The notes beneath the pieces were generated by a model, which saw only the letters and a list, made by a program, of their open reading frames with translations, did not search any database and was not told the DNA's origin. A DNA stretch of 64,000 nt from Rheinheimera soli (GTDB taxonomy: Bacteria > Pseudomonadota > Gammaproteobacteria > Enterobacterales > Alteromonadaceae): the NCBI RefSeq assembly GCF_021290985.1, contig NZ_JAJOYU010000005.1, positions 62,001 to 126,000 of the forward strand, given 5' to 3'. Made by a program: the position numbers and the translations under genes. Shown here piece by piece: positions 54,477-64,000 of this stretch. How positions within the stretch are numbered: the first letter of the stretch is position 1; each line of letters begins with the position of its first letter.

Positions 54477-55985
54477 ATGTTTAATAAATCAGCCTTAGTT
54501 TTAGCTTTAGGTCTGTCTTTAGCCGTACAAGCGAATACTTTAACCAGAGACAACGGTGCTCCGGTAGGTGATAACCAGAATTCCACTACAGCAGGAGCCA
54601 ACGGCAGTGTTTTACTGCAAGACGTGCACCTGATCCAAAAGTTACAACGTTTTGCCCGTGAACGTATTCCTGAGCGTGTTGTGCATGCCCGTGGTACTGG
54701 TGCTCATGGCGAATTTGTTGCTACTGACGATTTATCCGATTTAACCATAGCTGCGCCTTTTGCGAACCAAGGCAAAACAACACCTGTTTTTGTGCGTTTC
54801 TCCACTGTGATCCACGGCAATCATAGCCCTGAAACATTGCGCGATCCTCGTGGTTTTGCGGTGAAGTTTTATTCTGATCAAGGCAACTGGGATTTAGTAG
54901 GGAACAACCTGCCGGTATTTTTTATTCGTGACGCGATTAAATTCCCGGATATGGTGCACTCGTTAAAACCGTCACCAGTTGACAATATGCAAGACCCAAA
55001 TCGCGTGTTTGACTTTATGTCACATGAACCGGGTTCTACCCAAATGCTGACCTTTGTGTATTCAGATTTAGGCACGCCAGCCAGCTACCGTGAAATGGAT
55101 GGTTTTGGTGTACATGCTTATAAATTCATCAATGGCCAAGGTCAGGTGCATTACGTCAAGTTCAACTGGAAGAGTCAACAGGGCGTGAAATCTCTGGATG
55201 CTGAGGCTGCGACTAAAACTCAGGGCATGGATTTTAATCACTTGACCCGTGATTTGTATCAGAACATCAATGCCGGCAATAACCCGAAATGGGATCTGTA
55301 TGTGCAGGTGATCACACCGGATCAACTGGATGACTTTGACTTTAACCCTCTGGATGCCACTAAAACCTGGCCTGGAGTGAAAGAGCGTAAAGTCGGCACT
55401 ATGACGTTAAACCGTATGCCAGATAACTTCTTTGAAGAAACTGAGCAATCGGCTTTTGCGCCAGCCAACCTGATCCCAGGTATAGAACCGTCTGAAGACC
55501 GGTTGTTGCAAGGCCGGATTTTCTCTTATTCCGATACCCAGCTGTATCGCTTAGGCGCAAATCACAGCCAGTTGCCAATCAATAAAGCCAAAGTGATGGT
55601 GGATAACCACAATCAGGATGGCGCTATGAACTTTGGTAATAGCACATCCAATGTGAATTACGAGCCAAGCCGGGTTGAACCTAAAACTGTAGTGGCTGCA
55701 GCCCGAGCTGTGGAAACACAACTGGATGGTACTGTGATGCAAAAAGCCATCAGCAAGCAGGATAACTTCAGTCAGGCCGGTGCTTTGTACCGCAGTTTTG
55801 ATAAGCAGCAACAAGCCAATCTGATCCGCAATTTGTCTGGTGATTTAGGCGCAGTAAAAGACAGTGCCATCAAACACAAAATGCTGGCGCACTTCTACAA
55901 AGCCGATACGGACTATGGCAGTCGTTTAACTAAAGCCGTCAATGGCGATATTAAACAAGTGCAGCAAATAGCGAAATCTTTGTAA
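54477..55985 (+). CDS. katB: Periplasmic catalase, KatB type
   Basis: 502 residues from ATG 54477 with AAGAGGG upstream; signal peptide SALVLALGLSLAVQA. Haem catalase core: catalytic His70 in RVVHARGTGAHGEF, Asn in FSTVIHGNHSPETLRDPRGF and VGNNLPVFFIRD, proximal Tyr in GRIFSYSDTQLYRLG. Export and the ankyrin gene downstream match the katB-ankB pair of Pseudomonas aeruginosa, so the symbol is by that likeness. It removes hydrogen peroxide in the periplasm. Confidence 0.92.
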   Translation: MFNKSALVLALGLSLAVQANTLTRDNGAPVGDNQNSTTAGANGSVLLQDVHLIQKLQRFARERIPERVVHARGTGAHGEFVATDDLSDLTIAAPFANQGKTTPVFVRFSTVIHGNHSPETLRDPRGFAVKFYSDQGNWDLVGNNLPVFFIRDAIKFPDMVHSLKPSPVDNMQDPNRVFDFMSHEPGSTQMLTFVYSDLGTPASYREMDGFGVHAYKFINGQGQVHYVKFNWKSQQGVKSLDAEAATKTQGMDFNHLTRDLYQNINAGNNPKWDLYVQVITPDQLDDFDFNPLDATKTWPGVKERKVGTMTLNRMPDNFFEETEQSAFAPANLIPGIEPSEDRLLQGRIFSYSDTQLYRLGANHSQLPINKAKVMVDNHNQDGAMNFGNSTSNVNYEPSRVEPKTVVAAARAVETQLDGTVMQKAISKQDNFSQAGALYRSFDKQQQANLIRNLSGDLGAVKDSAIKHKMLAHFYKADTDYGSRLTKAVNGDIKQVQQIAKSL

Positions 55986-56002
55986 TACCTTTCTCTGGTG
56001 CA

Positions 56003-56038
56003 GGCCAGCTGGCAATGGCTGTCAGCTGACCTTTTTTT
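56003..56038 (+). terminator. Rho-independent terminator after the catalase gene
   Basis: GGCCAGCTG (56003-56011) and CAGCTGACC (56023-56031) pair with one mismatch around an 11-base loop, followed by seven T. It partly insulates the ankyrin gene. Confidence 0.75.
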
Positions 56039-56043
56039 AAAGC

Positions 56044-56191
56044 CCTGCGAAACTCGTATGCTCTGTCCTGCACCCAGGGTGAGTTTCGCAGGCACCAATT
56101 CCCCTGCGTACTTGAAGCCGCAGCTTTGTTGACTACGCGCTCTCATTCCGGTACCGGATTGAACACGAGACGGGCAGGGTAAACCCTGCCC
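56044..56191. repeat. Intergenic repeat region including dispersed repeat copy 2
   Basis: First, a 12-base perfect stem CCTGCGAAACTC / GAGTTTCGCAGG (56044-56055, 56081-56092) with an inner CACCCAGGGTG. Then at 56107-56131 a 25-base block with 23 bases identical to the copy at 33414, and a GC-rich hairpin GGGCAGGG TAAA CCCTGCCC (56172-56191). It lies between the catalase and ankyrin genes. Confidence 0.65.
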
Positions 56192-56263
56192 CTACAACAT
56201 CGCCTCGCTGCAACTCCAATTACTTTGGGGAACCCATAACTCTATATTTGAGGCATTTATCTG

Positions 56264-56779
56264 ATGCGATTACTACTACTGAGTTTGATGTTATTAAGCG
56301 CTCTGGTGCACTCTGAAGAACAAGCCGCTGCTCCATTGGAACAACTCACGTCTTACTTTTTTGCTGCTGCCCGCACTGGTGATGTTGTCGTTTTGAATGA
56401 GTTTTTACAGCAGGGGTATCCTGTGGACCAGCGTAATAACCAAAGTTATACCGCTCTGATGGTGGCCACTTATGCAGGGCAGCAGGCCGCTGTTGAATTA
56501 CTACTGAAACAAGGTGCTGACGCTTGTCTGCGTGATAAAAGAGGTCATACCGCCATGATGGGGGCCATAGTCAAAGCCGAGTGGAGTATAGGTAAGATTC
56601 TCTATCCAATTGATTGCAATGAAGACAGTTCAGTGGATGCAAAAGCGCCAGTAACAGATAAAGAGAAAATGACAGTAGCGCAGTTTGCTGAAGTTTTTGG
56701 TCAAAGCGAAAAGCTGCAACAACTGGCAAAGGCCGTTGCAGCGAAACAAAGCACCAGAACAGACTCAGCTCAAGATTAA
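56264..56779 (+). CDS. ankB: Ankyrin-repeat periplasmic protein, AnkB type
   Basis: 171 residues with a signal peptide (LLLLSLMLLSALVHS). Two or three ankyrin units: SYFFAAARTGDVVVLNEFLQ, NNQSYTALMVATYAGQQAAV, DKRGHTAMMGAIVKAEWSIG. In Pseudomonas the neighbour AnkB is needed for full KatB activity; the same role is inferred here. Its stop overlaps the end of the ridA-type gene by four bases. Confidence 0.85.
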   Translation: MRLLLLSLMLLSALVHSEEQAAAPLEQLTSYFFAAARTGDVVVLNEFLQQGYPVDQRNNQSYTALMVATYAGQQAAVELLLKQGADACLRDKRGHTAMMGAIVKAEWSIGKILYPIDCNEDSSVDAKAPVTDKEKMTVAQFAEVFGQSEKLQQLAKAVAAKQSTRTDSAQD

Positions 56780-57120
56780 AGCGCAGCTGTGACTTTAATT
56801 TCTACTTTCCAAAGCGGATTCGCCAGGCGAGCTTCCACCGTAGCACGGGCAGGAGCCTGGCCTTCTTCAACCCATAAATCCCAGGCTGTATTCATAGCGT
56901 TATAGTCCGCCATATCCGCCAGATAAATAGTGGTATCGACAATACGACTCTTGTTAATACCCGCTTCCGCTAGTATTGCATCAATTTGTGCCAGCACATG
57001 AGCGGTTTGAGCTGTCGCATCATCATCCAGATTGTCCGGCACCATACCGGATAAAAACACTAAACCATTGGCTATCACTGCTTCGCTATATCTTTTGCTT
57101 GGTTGTATACGTTGGATCAT
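56776..57120 (-). CDS. RidA/YjgF/UK114 family protein
   Basis: 114 residues. YSEAVIANGLVFLSGMVPD, the TAHVLAQIDAILAEAG helix, and ARATVEARLANPLWKVEIKV with the conserved Arg that binds the imine substrate. RidA proteins hydrolyse reactive enamine/imine by-products of amino-acid enzymes. The end NPLWKVEIKVTAAL points to a RidA subfamily rather than classical RidA. It is 14 bases downstream of the DUF2884 gene and probably co-transcribed. Confidence 0.88.
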   Translation of the reverse strand: MIQRIQPSKRYSEAVIANGLVFLSGMVPDNLDDDATAQTAHVLAQIDAILAEAGINKSRIVDTTIYLADMADYNAMNTAWDLWVEEGQAPARATVEARLANPLWKVEIKVTAAL

Positions 57121-57134
57121 TGGGTTTCCCTTTG

Positions 57135-57926
57135 TCAGATCACAGGTTTAAAGCCTTCGCTCTGGCCATCGATCAGATCATAAGGCGACATGGCCGGGAT
57201 CTGTTGCTGAATTTGTTGTTCCAGCTGATCCAGCGTTTTTAACTGCTGACAAATCTGCTGGCCTCGTTGTTGTAAGTTTGTACTGTTTTTTTGCATATCA
57301 GTTTTTAGCTGACTGCCAAAGTTTTGCATTTTAGTACGAAAGCTTTGCATTTTTTCTGTGGCAGAGCCCGGGCTTTGCAGTACATTCTGGCCTAAGGTCA
57401 ACATCATTTGGCCACTGATTTTAGCCACAGCCTGCTGAATGCGTTGCTCTGCTTCTTTGGCTAAATTTTTATCAGCTGAACGCAGCTGACTGCCATAGAC
57501 ATAAATCGTATCGCCCTGGCGCTGAACCAGTTGATTCAGTTGCTGCTCGAGCTGGTCCACAGGTTGTTGCAATTCAGGGTTGTCCTGCAGGCTTTGGCCT
57601 GTGGTGGCCTGAACATTTTGATCAAGCACTGTACGTGCCAGTTGCAGACTATCATCCATTAAGGCGGCAGAGGCTGTAACCTGACTACGAATCCCTTGCT
57701 GATAGGCTTTGAGGTGCTGCCGGGTTTCCGGTGTGCTGTTGTTTTTTTGCTGAGCCAGCCACAGCTGACCTGTAGTATCAATGCGCCACAGTTCCTGATC
57801 ATCCCTCAGAATACTGACCACAGAAGGGCTGACTTTTAAATCGTCTTGCAAGGTCAAAGCACACTGATCACTGGCGTAACTCAGGCCACTTAACAGCAGC
57901 AATGTACTGACACAGATATACTTCAT
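57135..57926 (-). CDS. DUF2884 family secreted protein (YggN-like)
   Basis: 263 residues with a signal peptide (VSTLLLLSGLSYA). Family pattern: KVSPSVVSILRDDQELWRID near the start, YQQGIRSQVTASAALMDDSL, then long helical Q-rich stretches. YggN-like proteins are periplasmic with no assigned role. One cysteine pair (QCALTL, QQICQQL). Upstream of the RidA-family gene. Confidence 0.82.
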   Translation of the reverse strand: MKYICVSTLLLLSGLSYASDQCALTLQDDLKVSPSVVSILRDDQELWRIDTTGQLWLAQQKNNSTPETRQHLKAYQQGIRSQVTASAALMDDSLQLARTVLDQNVQATTGQSLQDNPELQQPVDQLEQQLNQLVQRQGDTIYVYGSQLRSADKNLAKEAEQRIQQAVAKISGQMMLTLGQNVLQSPGSATEKMQSFRTKMQNFGSQLKTDMQKNSTNLQQRGQQICQQLKTLDQLEQQIQQQIPAMSPYDLIDGQSEGFKPVI

Positions 57927-57998
57927 AACAACCCCAATAAAGTGAAAACAACCATGCTGCCGGAAAAGTAATGAATCACCACTGAATTCCCCTTCAAA

Positions 57999-60893
57999 CT
58001 ATTTATTGCTTGAGCCGCTTTGGTTATAGCGTTCTAACAATAGCATAAGAGCCTGTTGGCTTTGTTGTATACAGAGGTGCAGTTGGTTGTTTAACCATGG
58101 CTCTGGCTTGTTATCCTGATGCAGCTGTTGCTCCATTAGTCGGCATAACTGGCTTAAGCGCATTAGTCCCAGTTGTCCCATGCTGCCGATCAGACGATGA
58201 AATACTTTAGGATCTGGTGTTGCCTGTGTTAGTTCGTGCTGCAAAGCGCTCAGTTGCTGCTGCACATTAGTACAGAGTGCCTGACGTTGTGCCGGGTTTA
58301 ACGCCAGCAAAGCCTGCTGCAAATAGTCGGTTTGATACAAAGGGCTTAGCGGCGGCAACTGTGCCAATTGGGCGATTAGAGCCTGCAATTGTTCACGCCG
58401 CCAGGGCTTAGACAAAACGGCGCTGACCGCAGCTATGGTTTGGTTTGGCGCTGAACCACTCACCAGTACAAAACGGCTTTGTTCATTCACCTGACGCTGC
58501 TGTTGTAACTGCTGTATGGTTTGCAAAGCATCAGCGTCTTCTAACTGGCCATCTAAGAACACCCAGGACCAAAGCTGTGCAGGTAATTGTCGGACCTGCT
58601 GCAGGCTGGACGCCGTGGTCACTACAAAGCCTAACTCTGTCAGCACTTGTTCCAGGCTGACACGACATAACTCATCATCTTCAACGACCAGGGCATGATG
58701 TTGTTCTGCCGCAACTGATGCTGTTGCCGGCAATAAAGTGGACGCCTGACACTTAAGACTAAAACTGACTTCGGTACCAATACCTGGCACGGATTGAATG
58801 TTCAGTTCTGAGCCCAGTTGTTGCAACAATCTTTGGCACACCAGCATGCCAAGGCCTGGCCCGGCCTGCAAAGTGCGTTGCTGATTCAGGCGCTCGCCCC
58901 GTAATAGCTGGCTTATTTGCAATGTTGTTAAACCTATACCTGTATCCCGCACTTTAAATAACAGCTGTAGCGAGGAGTCAGTTTGGTTTAACAACTCCAC
59001 TCTGACTTCAATTTCCCCTTGTTTGGTGTATTTCACTGCATTAGAAATCAGATTGGTCAGCAACTGGGTTAACAGATTCTCATCCAACAACAAAAGAGCT
59101 GGCAGATTAGAGGCCAGTGAATAGCTTAATTTCAGCCCTTTGTTAGTGGCCAGAGGTTCGAGTAAGTCGTGCAGGCGGCCCAACAACTCGATCAACACCA
59201 CTGGCTGATCGACGGGCTGGTAGACGCCATAATCCAACCTGCTGCTGGTCAGAATATTGTTAATAATATTATCCAAAGACCAGACAGAGCGGCGCGCCAG
59301 TTGTATTTTCTGTTGGCTGCCAGGGTGTTCAATTTCTGGCAACACCTGTGCCAGCACTGCATCTATACCTTGTAATGGCGTGCGGATTTCATGGCCTAAA
59401 GTGGCAATAAACTCATTTTTTACCGCGATTTTCTGCTGCGCCATTTCCTGCTGTTTTTGCAGCAGCAGGCGGTTACGCCGTGATTTGTGATAAAACAGCG
59501 ACAACAACAAAGCCAAGGCTAAGCAAGCACCTACGGACAACAACATCAGCATATTTTTCTGATGCTGATGCGTCAGTTGATCCAGTTGGTTTTGTTGAGA
59601 GGCTTGCTGCAGATTACGCTCCAGTAAGCTTTTGTGTTGCTCACTGGCAATCACCAGCGCCTGTTTATGGCTTTTATCATCAAATAAAGATTGTTGTAAC
59701 TGGCGTACCTGCTCCAAAGCGCTGTAAGCCTGTTGGTATTGTTGCTTAAAGTTTGCAACCTGTGCTGTCACCTGCCAATAGTCCAGCAATTGCTGGGGCT
59801 CGGTAAAATGGGAAGCTTTCAAATTCAGCTTTGTATACAAAGCTGCAGCTTGTTGCTGTAAAGAAAACTCAAGCAAATCGCTCAGATGCCGCAAGCTGAA
59901 ACGTCTGAAACTGGCTTGATAGTCCTCTGTTTGCAGTAGTTGGGTTATCTGCTGATATCTGTTATTGGCTTGATCAACACGGCCAAAATGTAAATCCAAC
60001 CAGGCTAAGCTTTGCAGTGCATCGGCTTGTTCAATGTTATTACTCACTTGTTGGGCGGCAAGTAATGCCAGCTGCAACTGTTGCTCACTTTCCTGATATT
60101 TCTGCTGAGGCAATAAACTGCGGGCCAGACTTAAATGATACAAGGCAACTAACGCTTGCTCTTGCCGGCTCAAACGTAATTCCAACGCGTTACGGGCAAA
60201 ATCTTCAGCAGCCTGATACTGTTGATACAAGCGGCTGGCTTCAGCCAGCAGATGTAAAAAGTTAGCCTGACGGTTGCTGTCATCTCCTGTCATCGCCAGA
60301 TTCAGGCCATCGCTGGCAATCTGAATAGCTTGTGGGTAGGCATACAGGTTCAAATAGATAAAGGCCAGATCATAACGGATGATTTGCAATGGCACGGCGT
60401 TATTGGCATCTACAGCAATTTGCATAGCTTCCAGCGCTTTGGGCAGGGCTTTGTCGGTCTGGCCTAAACGGTTCAGGTTATCCGCTTGTCGTCGGAGTGC
60501 ATTAAATAATTGTCTGGTATCGTTTTGGAGCCGGGCTAAACGTTCGGTTTCAAGACTGGTTTGGTAAGCTTGTTGATAATTACCCAACAGCATATAAGCT
60601 GTGGTTTGCTGCAGCAGTACTCTGTGATAATCGGCGCTTTCCCTGTCTGTGCTGAGTTCCAGCCACTCTGTGGCGTAGCTCAGGCTGAGTGTTGGGTCTT
60701 GGGTAACAAATACTTCGGTTAGCCGAACCAACAGAGTCAGTCGCTGGGTGGGGTCTGTACTTTGTGCAAGTTGTTGCACTAATTGCTGACGCTCAGCCGC
60801 AGTAGCCACTTCCACCTGCTGTTGGCTTTGTGCCATCAGAGGTAAAAGCAGCAGAAGCAGATTCAACCAGAAAAAAAGCCACTTCACAGACAC
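57999..60893 (-). CDS. Hybrid histidine kinase with periplasmic TPR sensor
   Basis: 964 residues. Signal sequence/TM1 (WLFFWLNLLLLLLPLMAQS), about 370 residues of TPR-type helices in the periplasm, TM2 (MLMLLSVGACLALALLLSLF), then HisKA (FIATLGHEIRTPLQGIDAVL), HATPase (NLISNAVKYTKQGEIEV; VRDTGIGL; GPGLGMLVCQRLL), receiver (VVEDDELCRVSL; Asp in WVFLDGQLED; Lys in LSKPWRRE) and a C-terminal HPt-like part (FHRLIGSMGQLGLMRLSQLC). All phosphorelay residues are present. The target regulator is elsewhere. Confidence 0.9.
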   Translation of the reverse strand: MSVKWLFFWLNLLLLLLPLMAQSQQQVEVATAAERQQLVQQLAQSTDPTQRLTLLVRLTEVFVTQDPTLSLSYATEWLELSTDRESADYHRVLLQQTTAYMLLGNYQQAYQTSLETERLARLQNDTRQLFNALRRQADNLNRLGQTDKALPKALEAMQIAVDANNAVPLQIIRYDLAFIYLNLYAYPQAIQIASDGLNLAMTGDDSNRQANFLHLLAEASRLYQQYQAAEDFARNALELRLSRQEQALVALYHLSLARSLLPQQKYQESEQQLQLALLAAQQVSNNIEQADALQSLAWLDLHFGRVDQANNRYQQITQLLQTEDYQASFRRFSLRHLSDLLEFSLQQQAAALYTKLNLKASHFTEPQQLLDYWQVTAQVANFKQQYQQAYSALEQVRQLQQSLFDDKSHKQALVIASEQHKSLLERNLQQASQQNQLDQLTHQHQKNMLMLLSVGACLALALLLSLFYHKSRRNRLLLQKQQEMAQQKIAVKNEFIATLGHEIRTPLQGIDAVLAQVLPEIEHPGSQQKIQLARRSVWSLDNIINNILTSSRLDYGVYQPVDQPVVLIELLGRLHDLLEPLATNKGLKLSYSLASNLPALLLLDENLLTQLLTNLISNAVKYTKQGEIEVRVELLNQTDSSLQLLFKVRDTGIGLTTLQISQLLRGERLNQQRTLQAGPGLGMLVCQRLLQQLGSELNIQSVPGIGTEVSFSLKCQASTLLPATASVAAEQHHALVVEDDELCRVSLEQVLTELGFVVTTASSLQQVRQLPAQLWSWVFLDGQLEDADALQTIQQLQQQRQVNEQSRFVLVSGSAPNQTIAAVSAVLSKPWRREQLQALIAQLAQLPPLSPLYQTDYLQQALLALNPAQRQALCTNVQQQLSALQHELTQATPDPKVFHRLIGSMGQLGLMRLSQLCRLMEQQLHQDNKPEPWLNNQLHLCIQQSQQALMLLLERYNQSGSSNK

Positions 60894-61089
60894 TGCACCA
60901 CTCCCTGAACAGATTCAAGCCATGCTAACAACCAGTTCTGATAAGGGCAAGAAGTCATATGATTTTGTGGTTATTAATGAAAAACTTATTTTAATAACTA
61001 AAAAGCATAAAGCAGAGAGAAGGGTTATTTACTTTTTATCCATTTAGACGGCTAAAATGGCGATAACTTAGCTTATTTGTGGTGTTTTT

Positions 61090-62895
61090 ATGCTATTCGC
61101 GTCTTTAGCTGCTCAGGCCAGTCCTTTGTCCGCTCAACAAATCAAGGATTTACAGTCGCTAGTCAGCCAGCTTAATCCTATTCAGCAGGCCTGGGTGAGT
61201 GGTTATCTGGTCGCAGCTGCTCAGTTAGCGGGCAGCCAGTTGCCAGCAACTGCGCAACAGAGCCATGAAAGTGCGGTGCTGACTATTTTATATGGCTCAC
61301 AAACCGGCAATGCCAAAACTGTGGCGAACAAAATTAAAGCGGCTGCTGAGCAACAAGGCATAGCTGTGAAGCTAACAGATATTGGCAGCTACAAAACCAC
61401 TCAATTAGCCAAAGAAAAATACCTGCTGATTGTCACCTCGACTTATGGCGAAGGGGAGCCACCAGAAAGTGCTGTGGCTTTCCATAAATTCTTATTCAGT
61501 AAAAAAGCACCTAAGCTGGATGGCCTGCAGTTTGCTGTGCTGGGTTTGGGTGATACCAGTTATGAATTTTTCTGTAAAACAGCCATAGATTTTGATGAGC
61601 AACTGGCTGCTTTAGGTGGCAAAAGATTACACGCCCGTGCCGATCTGGACGTAGATTATGCCGCTCAGGCGGCCAGTTGGATTGAAACCGCAGTGCAGGC
61701 TTTTGCACCAGAGTTAAAGCAGGCTGCAGGTTCTGCCCAGGTCATTGCCTGGCCTGGCGCTACAGCCACTGCGAGCCACGACAGTGCTTTTACCAAAGAA
61801 GCGCCTTATAGCGCAGAGTTATCCGTGAATCAGAAGATCACTGGCCGCGATTCGACTAAAGATGTGCGTCATATCGAAATTTCCTTAGCAGATTCAGGCA
61901 TCGTCTATCAGCCGGGTGACTCGCTTGGGGTGTATTTCCTTAATGACAACAACGCAGTGGATGCTATTTTGGCGGCAACAGGGCTTGATGGCGCTACTGA
62001 AGTGCAGTTAGCGGGTCAGACTTACAGCTTAAAAACTGCGTTAACTGAACAACTGGAGTTAACTCAGTCTTACCCGAGTTTTGTCGAAAAATATGCACAA
62101 GCCACAGCCAACAGTGAATTGCTGGAGCTGGTCAAAGATAAAACCGCTTTGCGTCAGTATCTGGACAACCGTCAGACACTGGATGTGATTTTACAAAACC
62201 CTGCGCCTTTAACAGCTCAGCAATTAGTGGATGCGCTGCGTAAACAGCAACCGCGTTTGTATTCTATTGCCTCTTCACAGGCTGAAGTAGGTGATGAAGT
62301 GCACTTAACTTTGGGCGTAGTGCGTTACGACGCTTTTGGCAGTACGCATTTAGGTGGCGCTTCGGGCTTTTTGGCGGAACGACTGGAAGAAGGCGCTGCG
62401 CTTAAAGTTTTTGTTGAACACAACGATAACTTCCGTCTGCCGGACCATGAAACGCCAGTCATTATGATAGGGCCAGGTACAGGTATAGCGCCGTTCCGTG
62501 CTTTCCTGCAAGAGCGTGATCAAGCCGGTGCTACAGGTCAGAACTGGTTGTTTTTTGGTAACCCACATTTTACTCAGGACTTCTTGTATCAGGTGGAACT
62601 GCAGGATTATTTAAAACGTGGCGTGCTGAGCAAGCTGGATGTGGCTTTTAGCCGTGATCAGGCACAGAAAGTTTATGTGCAGGACAAGCTGCGGTTAAAA
62701 GCAGAAGAAATATGGGCCTGGTTGCAACAAGGCGCTTATCTCTACATTTGTGGTGATGGCAATAAAATGGCCAAAGATGTGCATCAGGCGCTGCTCGATA
62801 TAGCGCAACAACAAGCTGGCTTCAGTGCAGAAGAAGCAGAACAGTATTTTGACGACTTACGTCAGGCCAAACGTTATCAGAAGGATGTTTATTAA
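61090..62895 (+). CDS. cysJ: Sulfite reductase flavoprotein subunit CysJ
   Basis: 601 residues, the usual length. Flavodoxin domain with FMN loop [17 protein letters not shown] and [19 protein letters not shown]; connecting domain [23 protein letters not shown] site [17 protein letters not shown] site [34 protein letters not shown]; end YQKDVY. It carries electrons from NADPH to CysI to make sulfide from sulfite. Its stop overlaps the cysI start (TAATG). Confidence 0.95.
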   Translation: MLFASLAAQASPLSAQQIKDLQSLVSQLNPIQQAWVSGYLVAAAQLAGSQLPATAQQSHESAVLTILYGSQTGNAKTVANKIKAAAEQQGIAVKLTDIGSYKTTQLAKEKYLLIVTSTYGEGEPPESAVAFHKFLFSKKAPKLDGLQFAVLGLGDTSYEFFCKTAIDFDEQLAALGGKRLHARADLDVDYAAQAASWIETAVQAFAPELKQAAGSAQVIAWPGATATASHDSAFTKEAPYSAELSVNQKITGRDSTKDVRHIEISLADSGIVYQPGDSLGVYFLNDNNAVDAILAATGLDGATEVQLAGQTYSLKTALTEQLELTQSYPSFVEKYAQATANSELLELVKDKTALRQYLDNRQTLDVILQNPAPLTAQQLVDALRKQQPRLYSIASSQAEVGDEVHLTLGVVRYDAFGSTHLGGASGFLAERLEEGAALKVFVEHNDNFRLPDHETPVIMIGPGTGIAPFRAFLQERDQAGATGQNWLFFGNPHFTQDFLYQVELQDYLKRGVLSKLDVAFSRDQAQKVYVQDKLRLKAEEIWAWLQQGAYLYICGDGNKMAKDVHQALLDIAQQQAGFSAEEAEQYFDDLRQAKRYQKDVY

Positions 62896-64000
62896 TGACT
62901 CAGCCAATTAACCCGGATTTACAGGTGCAAGGTCAGCTGTCTGATAACGAACGACTGAAAAAGGACAGTCATTTATTACGTGGCACTATCACCAAAGATT
63001 TAAAAGACGAAATCACCGGCGGCTTTAACGGCGACAATTTTATGTTGATCCGTTTCCACGGTATGTACCAGCAGGATGACCGTGATATCCGTGCTGAACG
63101 TGCAGAACAAAAACTGGAACCTCTGCATAACGTCATGTTACGTGCCCGTATGCCGGGCGGTATTATCACGCCACAACAATGGCTGGCGATTGATGAGTTT
63201 GCTGCAGATAATACGATTTACGGCAGTATTAGGTTAACCACCCGTCAGACTTTTCAGTTCCACGGTGTGTTAAAACCGAAAATTAAAAGCATGCATCAGA
63301 TGCTGAACAGCATCGGCATTGACTCCATAGCGACAGCTGGTGATGTCAACCGTAACGTGTTGTGTACTTCCAACCCAGTCGAGTCTGTACTGCATCAGCA
63401 AGCCTATCAGTGGGCGGCAAAAATTTCTGAGCACTTACTGCCAAAAACCAAAGCCTACGCAGAGATTTGGCTGGACGAGCAAAAAGTAGAGACCACAGAA
63501 GTCGAACCTATTCTGGGCGAAACTTATTTACCACGGAAGTTTAAAACTACTGTGGTGATACCGCCGCAAAACGACGTCGACGTGCATGCCAACGACTTAA
63601 ACTTTGTCGCTATTGCCGAAAATGGCCAGTTGGTGGGCTTTAACGTCTTAGTCGGTGGTGGTCTTGCTATGACTCATGGCGATAAAGGCACTTACCCACG
63701 TAAAGCCGAAGACTTCGGTTTTATCGCTCTGGAACATGTATTGGCTGTGGCTGAACACGTAGTCACAGTGCAGCGTGATTATGGCGACAGGGTGAATCGT
63801 AAAAACGCCAAAACCAAATACACCATAGACCGCATTGGGGTGGACGTATTTAAAGCCGAAGTGGAAAAACGTGTTGGCGTGAAGTTCCAGCCAAGCCGTG
63901 CCTATGAGTTCACTGGCCGTGGCGATCGTTTTGGTTGGGTTGAAGGCATAGATGGTAAACATCACCTCACTGTATTTATCGAAAACGGCCGCATTCTGGA
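62895..64000 (+). CDS. cysI: Sulfite reductase haemoprotein subunit CysI (partial)
   Basis: The first 368 residues, frame open to the end of the window. [49 protein letters not shown] and [33 protein letters not shown], then [20 protein letters not shown] are all signature parts of the NADPH sulfite reductase beta subunit. The cysteines that bind the 4Fe-4S/sirohaem centre lie beyond base 64000. Confidence 0.95.
   Translation, partial: MTQPINPDLQVQGQLSDNERLKKDSHLLRGTITKDLKDEITGGFNGDNFMLIRFHGMYQQDDRDIRAERAEQKLEPLHNVMLRARMPGGIITPQQWLAIDEFAADNTIYGSIRLTTRQTFQFHGVLKPKIKSMHQMLNSIGIDSIATAGDVNRNVLCTSNPVESVLHQQAYQWAAKISEHLLPKTKAYAEIWLDEQKVETTEVEPILGETYLPRKFKTTVVIPPQNDVDVHANDLNFVAIAENGQLVGFNVLVGGGLAMTHGDKGTYPRKAEDFGFIALEHVLAVAEHVVTVQRDYGDRVNRKNAKTKYTIDRIGVDVFKAEVEKRVGVKFQPSRAYEFTGRGDRFGWVEGIDGKHHLTVFIENGRIL

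Noticed and set aside
1-64000. CRISPR array, prophage, integrase, rRNA operon or replication origin
   Set aside because: No regular spacer array, phage structural gene, site-specific integrase, rRNA or clustered DnaA boxes were seen.

Overview
The window looks like chromosomal DNA from a marine or freshwater gammaproteobacterium of the Alteromonadales/Chromatiales border, most like Rheinheimera. The pointers are the order cytochrome c4 - engB - Spot 42 RNA - polA, the cysJ-cysI pair, rep, ubiK, yihI and rhtA of gammaproteobacterial type, several TonB-dependent receptors, and a tryptophan-halogenase operon. The genus is an inference; no rRNA gene is present.

Layout. 1-5.0 kb: the start of a TonB-dependent receptor gene, a secreted alpha/beta hydrolase, two small YdcZ-type DMT exporters divergent from a LysR regulator, and an AtoE-type short-chain fatty-acid permease. 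5.0-13.6 kb (minus): an operon of TonB-dependent receptor, flavin-dependent halogenase, a degenerate halogenase lacking its catalytic residues, a second intact halogenase, and a DUF6445 protein with an oxygenase-like H-x-D...H pattern. 14-19.5 kb: lipoprotein, LytTR regulator, acyltransferase, GlcNAc kinase, then a broken glycosylasparaginase gene fused by deletion to the 3' part of an AidA/PixA-like gene. 19.7-31 kb: small HTH protein, S41 protease lipoprotein operon, HNH-like protein, solute-binding protein, rhtA, M28 peptidase and sbcDC with a very glutamine-rich SbcC. 31-39.3 kb: TPR protein, DesK/DesR-like two-component system, DUF481 protein, MscS channel, tRNA-His followed by three decayed copies of its own 3' end, DUF1285 protein, amidohydrolase, DUF2489 protein, yihI and a methyltransferase.

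39.3-46.2 kb holds the RNA-rich part: a CsrB/Rsm-like RNA with a perfect Gac-type upstream site, cytochrome c4, engB, an IS3-family element sitting inside the loop of the engB terminator, a candidate new small RNA, Spot 42 RNA and polA. 46.2-64 kb: cytochrome c5, a GAF-GAF-GGDEF protein with a dead EAL-like tail, rep, ubiK, a second amidohydrolase, two small proteins, a secreted catalase with an ankyrin partner, RidA-family protein, DUF2884 protein, a TPR hybrid histidine kinase, and cysJ-cysI running off the end.

The most notable items are the Csr/Rsm-like RNA locus, the tRNA-His 3'-tail repeat array, the pseudo-halogenase nested between two intact halogenases, the candidate RNA beside Spot 42, and the IS insertion that splits a terminator hairpin.
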